From JBOHRN01 sp050732775 (GTDB taxonomy: Bacteria > Gemmatimonadota > Gemmatimonadetes > Longimicrobiales > Longimicrobiaceae): 39,122 nt of DNA. The DNA lies in assembly GCA_050732775.1 (NCBI GenBank), contig JBOHRN010000038.1, positions 1 to 39,122 on the forward strand, written 5' to 3'. Position numbers and translations under genes: made by a program. Within the stretch, counting starts at the first letter, position 1. Each line of letters starts with the position of its first letter. The notes under the pieces are model-generated. The model was not told where the DNA came from and searched no databases. It saw only the letters and a program-made list of their open reading frames with translations. Shown here piece by piece: positions 31,959-39,122 of the stretch.

Positions 31959-34579
31959 GCCGCCTGCGCCGCGGCGAGACGCGCCACCGGCACCCGGTAA
32001 GGTGAGCAGGATACGTAGTCTAGCCCCAGCCGGTGAAAGAAGCTCACCGACTCGGGGTCGCCGCCGTGCTCGCCGCAGACGCCCACTTTCAAATCCGGCC
32101 GGCGCTCTCGTCCCGCGCGGACGCCGAGCTCGACTAGCGCCCCCACCCCTTGCCGGTCGATGGTCCGGAAGGGGTCTCGGTCAAAGACGCCGAGCTCCAG
32201 GTAGCGGGCAAGAAAGCCGCCGGCGTCGTCTCTGGAGAGCCCCAGCGTGGTCTGGGTGAGGTCGTTGGTGCCGAAGGAGAAGAAGTCGGCCTCGGCGGCG
32301 ATCTCGCCCGCCACCAGCGCGGCCCGGGGGAGCTCGATCATGGTACCTATCAGGTAGGGGATCTCGACCCCCGCGCCCGCCAGCACCTCCCCGGCCACCT
32401 CGCGGATGAGCTCACGTTGCAGGGAAAACTCCTTGGCAGTGGCAACCAGCGGCACCATGATCTCGGGCTTCACCTCCACCCCCTCCCGACAGACGGCGAC
32501 GGCCGCCTCCACGATGGCCCGCACTTGCATGCGGGTGATCTCCGGGTACGATATACCCAACCGCACCCCTCGGTGCCCCAGCATCGGATTGCTCTCCCGG
32601 TGCCTCTCTACCAGCGCCCGTAGCTCCACCGTGCCCCGGCCGGTCTTGCGGGAGAGCCCCTTTATCTCGGCGGCTCCGTAGGGGAGAAATTCGTGCAGAG
32701 GGGGGTCCAGGAGGCGGATGGTGACCGGCAGACCGTCCATGGCTCGGAAGATACCGACGAAGTCTTCCCGCTGCATGGGCAGGAGCCGTTCCAGGGCGTC
32801 CCGCCGGGTCTCGTCGTCCCCGGCCAGGATCATCTCCCGGACGGTGTCGATGCGGCCCTCCTCGAAGAACATGTGTTCGGTGCGGCAGAGTCCGATACCC
32901 TCGGCCCCGAAGCTGCGCGCCTCCGCGGCGTCGCGGGGCGTATCGGCGTTGGTACGTACCCCGAGCGCGCGGGTATCGTCGGCCCACTCCATCAGCCGTT
33001 GGAAGTGCTTCGAGAGCTCTGCTCTGGTGGTGGGAACTTTTCCCAAGATCACCCTGCCGGTAGAGCCGTCGAGGGTAATCCACTCGCCCGCTTCGACCGT
33101 CACCTCCGCCACGGAGAAGCGGCCGTATGCCTCGTCGACGCGGATCTCCGTGGCTCCGGCCACGCAGCACTTGCCCATGCCGCGCGCCACCACCGCGGCG
33201 TGCGAGGTCATGCCCCCGCGTGCGGTGAGGATGGCCTGGGCGGCCACCATGCCGTGAAAGTCTTCGGGCGAGGTCTCGCGCCGCACCAGGATTACCTCCT
33301 CGCCCCCAGCGCCCCGCCGGGCCGCCTCGTCAGGGTTAAAGACCACCCGCCCAGAAGCCGCGCCGGGCGAGGCCGGGAGTCCCGTGGTGAGCACATCTAC
33401 CCTCGCCCCGGGGTCGATACTCGGGTGCAGGAGCTGTTCGAGCTGCCCGGGGTCCACGCGCAGGACCGCCTCCTCTCTCGAGATCAGCCCCTCGTCCACC
33501 ATCTCCACGGCGCTCCGCACGGCGGCAAGGGCGGAGCGCTTGGCGGTGCGGGTCTGCAGCAGGTAGAGCCGGCCCTGTTCGACCGTGAACTCCAAGTCTT
33601 GGAGGTCGCGGTAATGGCCCTCTAGCCGCTCCCGTACCTCTTCCAGCTTCCGGAAGGGCCCTGGTAGCAGCTGCTCCATTTTGGCGATGGGGAGGGGGTC
33701 GCGCACGCCCGCCACCACGTCCTCACCCTGGGCGTTGACCAGAAACTCGCCGAACAGGGTGCGCTCGCCCGTGGCCGGATCCCTGGTAAAGAGTACGCCG
33801 GTACCGGAGTCATCGCCCAGGTTCCCGAACACCATCGCCATCACGCTCACCGCGGTACCCAAGTCGGGGGGGATACCGCCCACCCGGCGGTAGTGGACGG
33901 CGCGCGGATTGTCCCAAGAGTCGAATACCGCTTCGATGGCGCCCCAAAGCTGCTCACCCGGCTCTGCGGGGAAGGGGTTGCCGGTGGCGGCGTGGACGAT
34001 CTCCTTGAAGCGGTGCACCGCCTCTTGCAGTGCTTCTGCGCCTAGGTCGGTGTCTCCGGCCGCCCCCCGCGCCAGTTTGATCTCCTCCAGGGCGTCCTCG
34101 AAGCGGGAGGCGGGCACGTCCAGCACCACGCTGCCGTACATCTGGATCAAGCGGCGGTAGGCGTCAAAGCCAAAGCGCTCATCCCCGGCTTGCCCGGCGA
34201 GTGCTTTCACGGTGGCGTGGTTGAGCCCGAGGTTGAGGATGGTGTCCATCATCCCGGGCATGGAGACGGCGGCGCCGGAACGGACCGAGAGGAGCAGGGG
34301 CTCGGGGCCGCGGCCAAAGGTCTTGCCGGTGGCCCTCTCCAGCCGCTCCAGGGAGGCGTGAAGCTCGTTCCGGAAACCGTCCGGGTATGCGCGCTCACGC
34401 AGGTAGTGGCGGCACACCTCGGTGGTGATGGTAAAACCGGGGGGAACGGGTACGCCCAGGCGGGTCATCTCGGCCAGGTTGGCGCCCTTGCCGCCGAGGA
34501 GCTCTCTTTGCTCCTTGCCGCCCTCTGCCTCTCCATCGCCGAAGAAAAAAATTGCTTGCCCGCCCGGAGGGCTCGTCAT
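31943..34579 (-). CDS. ppdK: Pyruvate, phosphate dikinase
   Basis: PPDK interconverts pyruvate, ATP and phosphate with phosphoenolpyruvate, AMP and pyrophosphate. The 878-residue product has all domains: the ATP-grasp region (LLGGKGANLAEMTRLGVPVPPGF, SVRSGAAVSMPGMMDTILNLG), the phosphohistidine domain (GGMTSHAAVVARGMGKCCV, with the swinging His), and the TIM-barrel PEP domain (GLCRTEHMF, FFSFGTNDLTQTTLG, and GVCGEHGG with the catalytic Cys). The length is typical. It follows the pruA-like gene by 22 bases in the same direction, so the two are probably co-transcribed. Confidence 0.97.
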   Translation of the reverse strand: MTSPPGGQAIFFFGDGEAEGGKEQRELLGGKGANLAEMTRLGVPVPPGFTITTEVCRHYLRERAYPDGFRNELHASLERLERATGKTFGRGPEPLLLSVRSGAAVSMPGMMDTILNLGLNHATVKALAGQAGDERFGFDAYRRLIQMYGSVVLDVPASRFEDALEEIKLARGAAGDTDLGAEALQEAVHRFKEIVHAATGNPFPAEPGEQLWGAIEAVFDSWDNPRAVHYRRVGGIPPDLGTAVSVMAMVFGNLGDDSGTGVLFTRDPATGERTLFGEFLVNAQGEDVVAGVRDPLPIAKMEQLLPGPFRKLEEVRERLEGHYRDLQDLEFTVEQGRLYLLQTRTAKRSALAAVRSAVEMVDEGLISREEAVLRVDPGQLEQLLHPSIDPGARVDVLTTGLPASPGAASGRVVFNPDEAARRGAGGEEVILVRRETSPEDFHGMVAAQAILTARGGMTSHAAVVARGMGKCCVAGATEIRVDEAYGRFSVAEVTVEAGEWITLDGSTGRVILGKVPTTRAELSKHFQRLMEWADDTRALGVRTNADTPRDAAEARSFGAEGIGLCRTEHMFFEEGRIDTVREMILAGDDETRRDALERLLPMQREDFVGIFRAMDGLPVTIRLLDPPLHEFLPYGAAEIKGLSRKTGRGTVELRALVERHRESNPMLGHRGVRLGISYPEITRMQVRAIVEAAVAVCREGVEVKPEIMVPLVATAKEFSLQRELIREVAGEVLAGAGVEIPYLIGTMIELPRAALVAGEIAAEADFFSFGTNDLTQTTLGLSRDDAGGFLARYLELGVFDRDPFRTIDRQGVGALVELGVRAGRERRPDLKVGVCGEHGGDPESVSFFHRLGLDYVSCSPYRVPVARLAAAQAALERC

Positions 34580-34601
34580 CTCGGGAGAGAGCGGCCCAAT
34601 T

Positions 34602-36230
34602 CTACTTCTCCTCCATGAAGGGGTACTCGAAGTCGCGCGGGGGCACGAAGGTCTCCTTGATCACCCGGGGCGACACCCAGCGGAGCAGGTTGAGCACGGA
34701 GCCGGCCTTGTCGTTGGTGCCGCTGGCCCTGGCGCCGCCGAACGGCTGCTGGCCCACCACCGCGCCCGTCGGCTTGTCGTTGACATAGAAGTTGCCGGCC
34801 GCGTGGCGCAGGGCTTGGCTAGCCCGCTGGACGGCGGCCCGTTCGTTGGCAAAGACAGCGCCGGTAAGGGCGTACGGCCCGGTCTCGTCCACTAGGCGCA
34901 GGACCCCCTCCCAGTCACTCTCCGGATAAACGTACACCGATACCACGGGGCCGAAGATCTCCTCGCGTAAAACCTTTTCCTGCGGGTCGGATACTTCCAG
35001 GAGAGTGGGCTCGATGAAGTACCCCCGGCTGTCGTCGCTGCCGCCGCCGGCCACGATCTTTACGGCGGGGCTCCGGCCGGCGTGATCGAGGTACCGTCGT
35101 ATCTTGTCGAAGGCGGCGCGGCTGATGACGGCCCCCATGAAGTTGCGGAAGTCAGCCACGTCACCCGTGCGCAGCTCGCCCATCATCCCCACCGCCCGTT
35201 CCTTCACCCCGGGCCAGAGCGAGTCGGCCACGTATACGCGCGAGGCGGCGCTGCACTTCTGCCCCTGGTACTCGTAACCGCCGCGCACGATGGCCGTGGC
35301 CAGGGCGGCGGGGTCGGCGCTCGGATGGGCCACGATAAAGTTCTTGCCACCGGTCTCGCCCACCAGCCGGGGGTAGGAGCGGTAACCGTCGAGGCGCTCG
35401 CCCACCTGCTTCCAGATGGAGCGGAAGACCGAGGTAGAGCCAGTGAAGTGGATACCAGCCAGCTCCGGGTCGCCAAGGACCGCTTCGGTGATCGCGGCGG
35501 GATCGCCGGGAATAAAGTTGATCACGCCGGGCGGGAGTCCGGCTTGCTGCAACAGCTTCATGATTAAGTAGCCGCTGTAGAGAGCGCCCAGCGACGGCTT
35601 CCAGAGCACCACGTTGCCCATCAACGCTGGAGCTGTGGGCAGGTTGCCGGCGATGGAGGTAAAGTTGAAGGGGGTGACGGCGTAGACAAAGCCCTCGAGC
35701 GGACGGTGGTCGAGGCGGTTCCAGATGCCCGCTCCCGACTCCGGCTGCTCGGCGTATACCCTCTGGGCAAAGTGGACGTTGTAGCGCCAGAAATCGATCA
35801 GCTCGCACGCCGCGTCGATCTCGGCCTGGTGGGCGGTCTTGCTCTGGCCGAGCATGGTGGCGGCGTTCAGCCGGGCCCGCCACGGTCCGGCCAGGAGGTC
35901 GGCGGCGCGCAAAAAGATGGCGGCTCGCTCCTCTGCTCCCCACCGCGACCACTCGCGCCACGCCTCTCGCGAGGTCTCGATCGCTAGCCGCGCCTCTTCC
36001 GGGCCGGCCTTGTGCCAGGTGGCCAGCAGGTGGCCGTGATCGTGCGGCGCGACGACCTCGCCGGTGTCGCCGGTGCGCACCTCCCTGCCAGCGATGACCA
36101 GCGGAATCTCGATCCGCTCCCCGGACATAGAGCCAAGGGTATCCTTCAACTCTTTGCGCTCGGGAGTACCCGGCGCGTAGGAAAGTACGGGCTCGTTCCT
36201 CGGCTCTGGCGCGGTGACCACACTGCTCAT
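34602..36230 (-). CDS. pruA: L-glutamate gamma-semialdehyde (1-pyrroline-5-carboxylate) dehydrogenase
   Basis: This aldehyde dehydrogenase oxidises glutamate semialdehyde to glutamate in proline and arginine breakdown. With ATG 36230 the product is 542 residues, the size of the stand-alone (RocA/ALDH4-type) form. The N-terminus RNEPVLSYAPGTPER fits that group. Catalytic residues are Glu292 in GETGGKN and Cys326 in GQKCSA, with NAD-binding HFTGSTSVF. A GTG at 36299 would add 23 residues not seen in homologues and is less likely. It lies upstream of ppdK in one unit. Arginine deiminase elsewhere in the window is a thematic link only. Confidence 0.92.
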   Translation of the reverse strand: MSSVVTAPEPRNEPVLSYAPGTPERKELKDTLGSMSGERIEIPLVIAGREVRTGDTGEVVAPHDHGHLLATWHKAGPEEARLAIETSREAWREWSRWGAEERAAIFLRAADLLAGPWRARLNAATMLGQSKTAHQAEIDAACELIDFWRYNVHFAQRVYAEQPESGAGIWNRLDHRPLEGFVYAVTPFNFTSIAGNLPTAPALMGNVVLWKPSLGALYSGYLIMKLLQQAGLPPGVINFIPGDPAAITEAVLGDPELAGIHFTGSTSVFRSIWKQVGERLDGYRSYPRLVGETGGKNFIVAHPSADPAALATAIVRGGYEYQGQKCSAASRVYVADSLWPGVKERAVGMMGELRTGDVADFRNFMGAVISRAAFDKIRRYLDHAGRSPAVKIVAGGGSDDSRGYFIEPTLLEVSDPQEKVLREEIFGPVVSVYVYPESDWEGVLRLVDETGPYALTGAVFANERAAVQRASQALRHAAGNFYVNDKPTGAVVGQQPFGGARASGTNDKAGSVLNLLRWVSPRVIKETFVPPRDFEYPFMEEK

Positions 36231-36322
36231 GGAGAAGGCGGATAGGGGTGAGACGTCCGGTAAAGCGGCAAGGTAAAAGGGTACCTCTTTATCCGCCACC
36301 GCCGTGGGGGGGAGAGGGGAGC

Positions 36323-36344
36323 AGCCGCCGGTGAACGGGCGGCT
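36323..36344 (-). terminator. Hairpin after the wzc-like gene
   Basis: AGCCGCC (36323-36329) and GGCGGCT (36338-36344) form a seven-pair GC-rich stem with an eight-base loop, starting two bases past the wzc stop on the minus strand. No T-run follows, so Rho-independent termination is uncertain. Confidence 0.4.
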
Positions 36345-36346
36345 CG

Positions 36347-38821
36347 CTACCAGAAACGCATCTTGGAGAGTTGGCTGCGCAGGGAACGGCCGGAGTCGTC
36401 CCCTTCTTCACCGTCGGTGGGCGCGTAGCGGTAGTAGTAGCGGGTGTAGTTCGCCTCGGGCGAGGAGGTCCGGTCCACCTCGTTGAGGACCGCCCCCACC
36501 ACGCGGGTATCGAGCTTCTGGAGCCGCTCGATGGCGTGGGCAGCCGCCCCCCGGTCGGTGTCGCCCGCCCGGACCACGAAGACGACGCCGTCTGTCTGGC
36601 GCCCGAGTAGGGCCGCGTCGCTGGCGGCCAGGATGGGCGGGGAGTCCACGATCACCCAGTCGTACTCACCCCGCAGCCGTTCGAAGACTCCCTTGAGCAC
36701 GTCCGAGCCGAGGAGTTCGGCCGAATTGGGGGGCAGGGGACCGGCGGTGATCACGTCCAGGTTGGGGAGTACCCGCTCCCGAATCACTCCCTCCAAAGGG
36801 GTTTCACCGATCAGCAGGTTGCTGAGCCCGGGGTTGCGGAGTTGGCCGAACGCCTTGTGCAGCGTGGGCCGGCGTAGATCTCCGTCCATCAGCAGGGTAC
36901 GGTTCCCCTCTTGGGCCAGCACCGTGGCCAGATTTATCGCGGTGGTCGACTTCCCCTCGGTGGGGCCGGCGCTGGAGATGGTGATCGCCCTGACCGGGTT
37001 ATCCGAGGAGCGGGCGAAGCGGAGGTTTAGTTGCAGGGAGCGGTACGCCTCGACTCCGGGGGAGTGGGCGTCGGCCACTAACGGCTGGAGCGTCCGCGAG
37101 GCCCCGGTGGAACCGTTTCCTCCAGCCGGGGTGCCGTTGGAGCTGATCGAGTAAGGCAGCAGCGGGAATACCCGCCGGGAGGAGAGACGGGGGATGAGTC
37201 CCACCGTGCCAAGGCCCAGATAAGTTTCTACCTCGCGGGTCGAGCGCAGGGATCGGTCGATATAGTCCAGAAAGAGGGCCAACCCCACCCCCAACATGAG
37301 CCCTAGCAGGCCGCCCAGCAGCACCTTCAGGCGGCCCCGGCCGCTAACCGGGCGGGCCCGGCTGGCGGTGTCGATCACGTCCACGTAGGGGGTCACCACG
37401 GCTTCGGCCAGCTCGGCGCGGGTGAGCTCGGCGAGCAGATAGTTGTAGCTGTCCCGCAGGACGTCGGCCTCGGTCTGGAGGTTGTCGAGTTGCTTCTCCA
37501 TGCCGGGGAGCCGCGAGAGCTCTGCCCGCCCCTGGGACACCTGATTGAGGAGCCGTTCCTGACGCTGCCTGACCTGGTCGAGCTGGCTCCTGAGTCCGGC
37601 CAGGAGGTTTTCCTCGATCTGTACCAATCGGCTGTCGATCCCTTTCACGTCGGGGTGGCTCGGGCTGAGGGCGGCGGCCCCGCTCACCATCTCCTGCCGC
37701 TCGTCCCGGAGATCCAGGTACTGGCTGATGTAGTGCCGGATCGAGGGGTTGCTGAGCAAGCTTTCCAGGGCGGCCAGCGACTCCAGGTCGCGGCGGGCGA
37801 CGCCTCCCCGTTCGAGTTGCTGGATGAGTGTGCTGTAGGAGGCGAGTTCGAGGTGGAGCTCCTCGGCCTCCCGCTGGTCCGACTCGATGTCTTCGAAGAC
37901 CTTTTGCTCCTCGCTGGACAGGTTGGTGAAGGCCCGGCTTTCCTTGAACGCCTGCACGTCAGACATGGCCCGGTTGAAATCCTGGTAAGCCGAGTCGAGC
38001 TGGCTCTCCAGAAAGTCCACGCTGACCGAGGCCTGGGTCTTCATCTTCTCGACCCCGCGCTCCCGCAGCGCCTCGGCCGCGGCGGTCAGGACGCGGGGTA
38101 CCGTTACCGGATCCCGGCCGGTAAAGGTGACGTCCATGAAGTCGGTCTCCTCCCGGGGATTCGCCGCCAGCCCGCCCATCACTTCGGCCGCCATCTCCTC
38201 GGCCGCGTAGAGGTAGAGCGCATAACTTTGAGCCGCGGCCGGGGGGGGCAGAGGGGTGAGCGTCACCCGCCCGGCCGCCAGAGGTTCGCCCACCGGCCCG
38301 CTGGCGAGGTCGCGGCCGTACTCGTCCAGGAGCCGGGCCCGGCGGCCGTCGTCCGAGTACTCCAGGTGGTAGACCGCGGGCGGGTGGCCGGCGGCAACCG
38401 AGGCGTCGCGGAACAGGTCGCTCCTGAGCAGCTCGGGGTCCCCGGGTACGAGCTGCAGCCCCAACTTCTCCACCACCCGCTCCGCGGTGGAGCTCGACAA
38501 AAGGACCTGGATCTCGGAGAGCACCCGGTCGTTCTGGAAATCTCCGAAGCTGAGGTTGCGGACCACGTTCAAGCTGCGGCCCCGCTCGCTGGGGTCGTTG
38601 ACTTGCAGGGAGAGCCGGGAGGAGTACAAGTCGGGCTGGCGGAGCACCATCCACGCGCTGGCCGCCAGAGTAACCCCGAGAACCGCGAACACCACTCCCA
38701 TGCGCCGCCGCACCACCTCCCACAGGTCTGCCAAATGCACCGCGTCGTACTCGTCCTCGAACGAGTACGGGTGCTGCCCCGGCTGAGGGGGTGGTGGGGT
38801 CGCGGGTCCGTTCGGCTGCAT
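36347..38821 (-). CDS. Polysaccharide co-polymerase / bacterial tyrosine kinase (Wzc-like)
   Basis: The 824-residue inner-membrane protein is of the Wzc/GumC-ExoP class, which controls export and chain length of capsule or exopolysaccharide. It has a Pro-rich cytoplasmic start, a first helix at 41-60, a Wzz domain and a long periplasmic coiled coil (about 240-480), and a second helix before the kinase. The BY-kinase part has Walker A SSAGPTEGKST (616-626), A' LLMDGD (643-648), Walker B VIVDSPP (723-729) and a C-terminal Tyr cluster (Tyr792, 795-797, 799). No other polysaccharide genes are in the window. Its promoter is at 38913-38941. Confidence 0.94.
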   Translation of the reverse strand: MQPNGPATPPPPQPGQHPYSFEDEYDAVHLADLWEVVRRRMGVVFAVLGVTLAASAWMVLRQPDLYSSRLSLQVNDPSERGRSLNVVRNLSFGDFQNDRVLSEIQVLLSSSTAERVVEKLGLQLVPGDPELLRSDLFRDASVAAGHPPAVYHLEYSDDGRRARLLDEYGRDLASGPVGEPLAAGRVTLTPLPPPAAAQSYALYLYAAEEMAAEVMGGLAANPREETDFMDVTFTGRDPVTVPRVLTAAAEALRERGVEKMKTQASVSVDFLESQLDSAYQDFNRAMSDVQAFKESRAFTNLSSEEQKVFEDIESDQREAEELHLELASYSTLIQQLERGGVARRDLESLAALESLLSNPSIRHYISQYLDLRDERQEMVSGAAALSPSHPDVKGIDSRLVQIEENLLAGLRSQLDQVRQRQERLLNQVSQGRAELSRLPGMEKQLDNLQTEADVLRDSYNYLLAELTRAELAEAVVTPYVDVIDTASRARPVSGRGRLKVLLGGLLGLMLGVGLALFLDYIDRSLRSTREVETYLGLGTVGLIPRLSSRRVFPLLPYSISSNGTPAGGNGSTGASRTLQPLVADAHSPGVEAYRSLQLNLRFARSSDNPVRAITISSAGPTEGKSTTAINLATVLAQEGNRTLLMDGDLRRPTLHKAFGQLRNPGLSNLLIGETPLEGVIRERVLPNLDVITAGPLPPNSAELLGSDVLKGVFERLRGEYDWVIVDSPPILAASDAALLGRQTDGVVFVVRAGDTDRGAAAHAIERLQKLDTRVVGAVLNEVDRTSSPEANYTRYYYRYAPTDGEEGDDSGRSLRSQLSKMRFW

Positions 38822-38912
38822 GCGGTTTCGCTAGGGAGCGGCGGTGTCCGAACATCCGTACACTACGCCGAAAACTCCCGTTCCAGATGTCTCCTTTCTG
38901 GACTAAGGGATG

Positions 38913-38941
38913 TCTATATGCACAATTCCTGGTCAAGTTAA
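38913..38941 (-). promoter_or_regulatory. Promoter of the wzc-like gene
   Basis: On the minus strand TTAACT (38941-38936) and TATAGA (38918-38913) are separated by 17 bases. The start would be near 38906, leaving a leader of about 85 bases. No clear Shine-Dalgarno precedes the ATG at 38821. Confidence 0.6.
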
Positions 38942-39003
38942 CCGAATCGTGTGCTAAAAGCAAGGCTAACGGGGAGTTATAACCTGGGCGCCGCCCTCAG
39001 CAC

Positions 39004-39032
39004 TTGACCCTCTTTCCGGGCCGGGGTAGATT
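39004..39032 (+). promoter_or_regulatory. Sigma-70 promoter reading out of the window
   Basis: TTGACC (39004-39009) and TAGATT (39027-39032) have 17-base spacing. The start point would be near 39039, about 38 bases before the possible gene start at 39077. Confidence 0.6.
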
Positions 39033-39062
39033 GCCTGTACCTGTAAACCCGCTGGCTCTGGT

Positions 39063-39068
39063 TATAAT
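39063..39068 (+). promoter_or_regulatory. Consensus -10 element just before the last gene
   Basis: A perfect TATAAT lies nine bases before GTG 39077. The corresponding -35 position is poor (CCTGTA at 39040-39045). Transcription from here would begin at about 39075-39077, at or next to the start codon. Confidence 0.5.
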
Positions 39069-39076
39069 ACAACGCC

Positions 39077-39122
39077 GTGGACGTCCTGGAACGCATAGAA
39101 AGCTCGCTGGAGACCCTCCGCC
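39077..39122 (+). CDS. Start of an unidentified gene (partial, possibly leaderless)
   Basis: GTG 39077 opens a frame that runs to the window end and encodes 15 residues (VDVLERIESSLETLR). An in-frame TAA at 39065-39067 excludes an earlier start. There is no Shine-Dalgarno, and the consensus -10 is nine bases upstream, which fits a leaderless message. The fragment is too short to name. Confidence 0.45.
   Translation, partial: MDVLERIESSLETLR

Noticed and set aside
32693..33625. Plus-strand open frame of 310 codons opposite ppdK
   Set aside because: It covers the highly conserved PPDK phosphohistidine domain and has low-complexity composition.
36231..36299. Extended N-terminus of the pruA-like protein from GTG 36299
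   Set aside because: The 23 extra residues do not resemble the family, and the conserved N-terminal block begins just after ATG 36230.
37490..38941. Plus-strand open frame of 483 codons opposite the wzc-like gene
   Set aside because: It is antisense to the coiled-coil and Wzz coding region, with no family signature. The wzc reading has all kinase motifs.
1..39122. Mobile elements, CRISPR arrays, tRNA or rRNA genes
   Set aside because: No transposase, integrase, regular repeat-spacer array, cloverleaf or rRNA signature was seen by reading.

Overview
This is a dense, GC-rich bacterial chromosomal segment of housekeeping and core-metabolism genes, with almost no intergenic space. No phage, plasmid, transposon, CRISPR, rRNA or tRNA gene was seen. 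A diderm (Gram-negative type) bacterium is likely: there is a lipobox protein, a Wzc-like polysaccharide co-polymerase/tyrosine kinase, MreBCD/RodA and a ComEC channel. The mix of leucine dehydrogenase, pyruvate phosphate dikinase, Rex, RsbU-type signalling and small stand-alone proteins fits Gemmatimonadota or a relative. That placement is an impression from gene content only.

Layout. (1) 0-6.8 kb, plus strand: tail of an unidentified gene, dut, then mreB-mreC-mreD-accD-folC-rodA. The usual class B PBP (mrdA) is missing between mreD and rodA, and accD-folC sit there instead. (2) 6.8-8.2 kb, minus: a PLP decarboxylase that meets rodA stop-to-stop. (3) 8.3-15.7 kb, plus: an internally deleted thioesterase, a small four-Cys protein, recJ, rsmD, coaD and pta. 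Next come a STAS anti-sigma antagonist and a kinase-GAF-phosphatase fusion behind a candidate sigma-54 promoter, then rsmA. (4) 15.7-18.5 kb, plus: rex, arginine deiminase and a metallo-beta-lactamase-fold hydrolase, behind a clear promoter and a perfect Rex operator. (5) 18.5-22.8 kb, plus: thiolase, bioY, a membrane protein, hydroxybutyryl-CoA dehydrogenase and a leucine-type dehydrogenase. (6) 22.8-23.5 kb: a minus-strand His-less histidine-kinase dimerisation-like miniprotein, divergent from a small HTH protein. (7) 23.5-31.9 kb, plus: a beta-propeller lipoprotein, glyA, miaB, a LapA-like protein, comEC, a HEXXH mini-peptidase, fbp and a DUF3006-like protein. (8) 31.9-38.8 kb, minus: wzc-like, pruA-like dehydrogenase, ppdK. 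(9) The right edge has two plus-strand promoter signals and the first 15 codons of a possibly leaderless gene.

How the genes work together. Many neighbours overlap by 1-7 bases (ATGA, GTGA, TTGA, and CTGA for folC), so translation is probably coupled through long operons. The Rex block links NADH/NAD+ sensing to arginine deimination. The STAS/fusion pair is a partner-switching signalling module with no sigma factor gene next to it. Thiolase and hydroxybutyryl-CoA dehydrogenase catalyse consecutive steps between acetyl-CoA and 3-hydroxybutyryl-CoA. ppdK, fbp, pta, glyA and the pruA-like gene cover central carbon and amino-acid metabolism.

No stretch longer than 300 bases lacks a gene. The largest gaps are 23493-23765 (candidate promoter and a GTGGAAA repeat cluster) and 38822-39076 (promoters on both strands).
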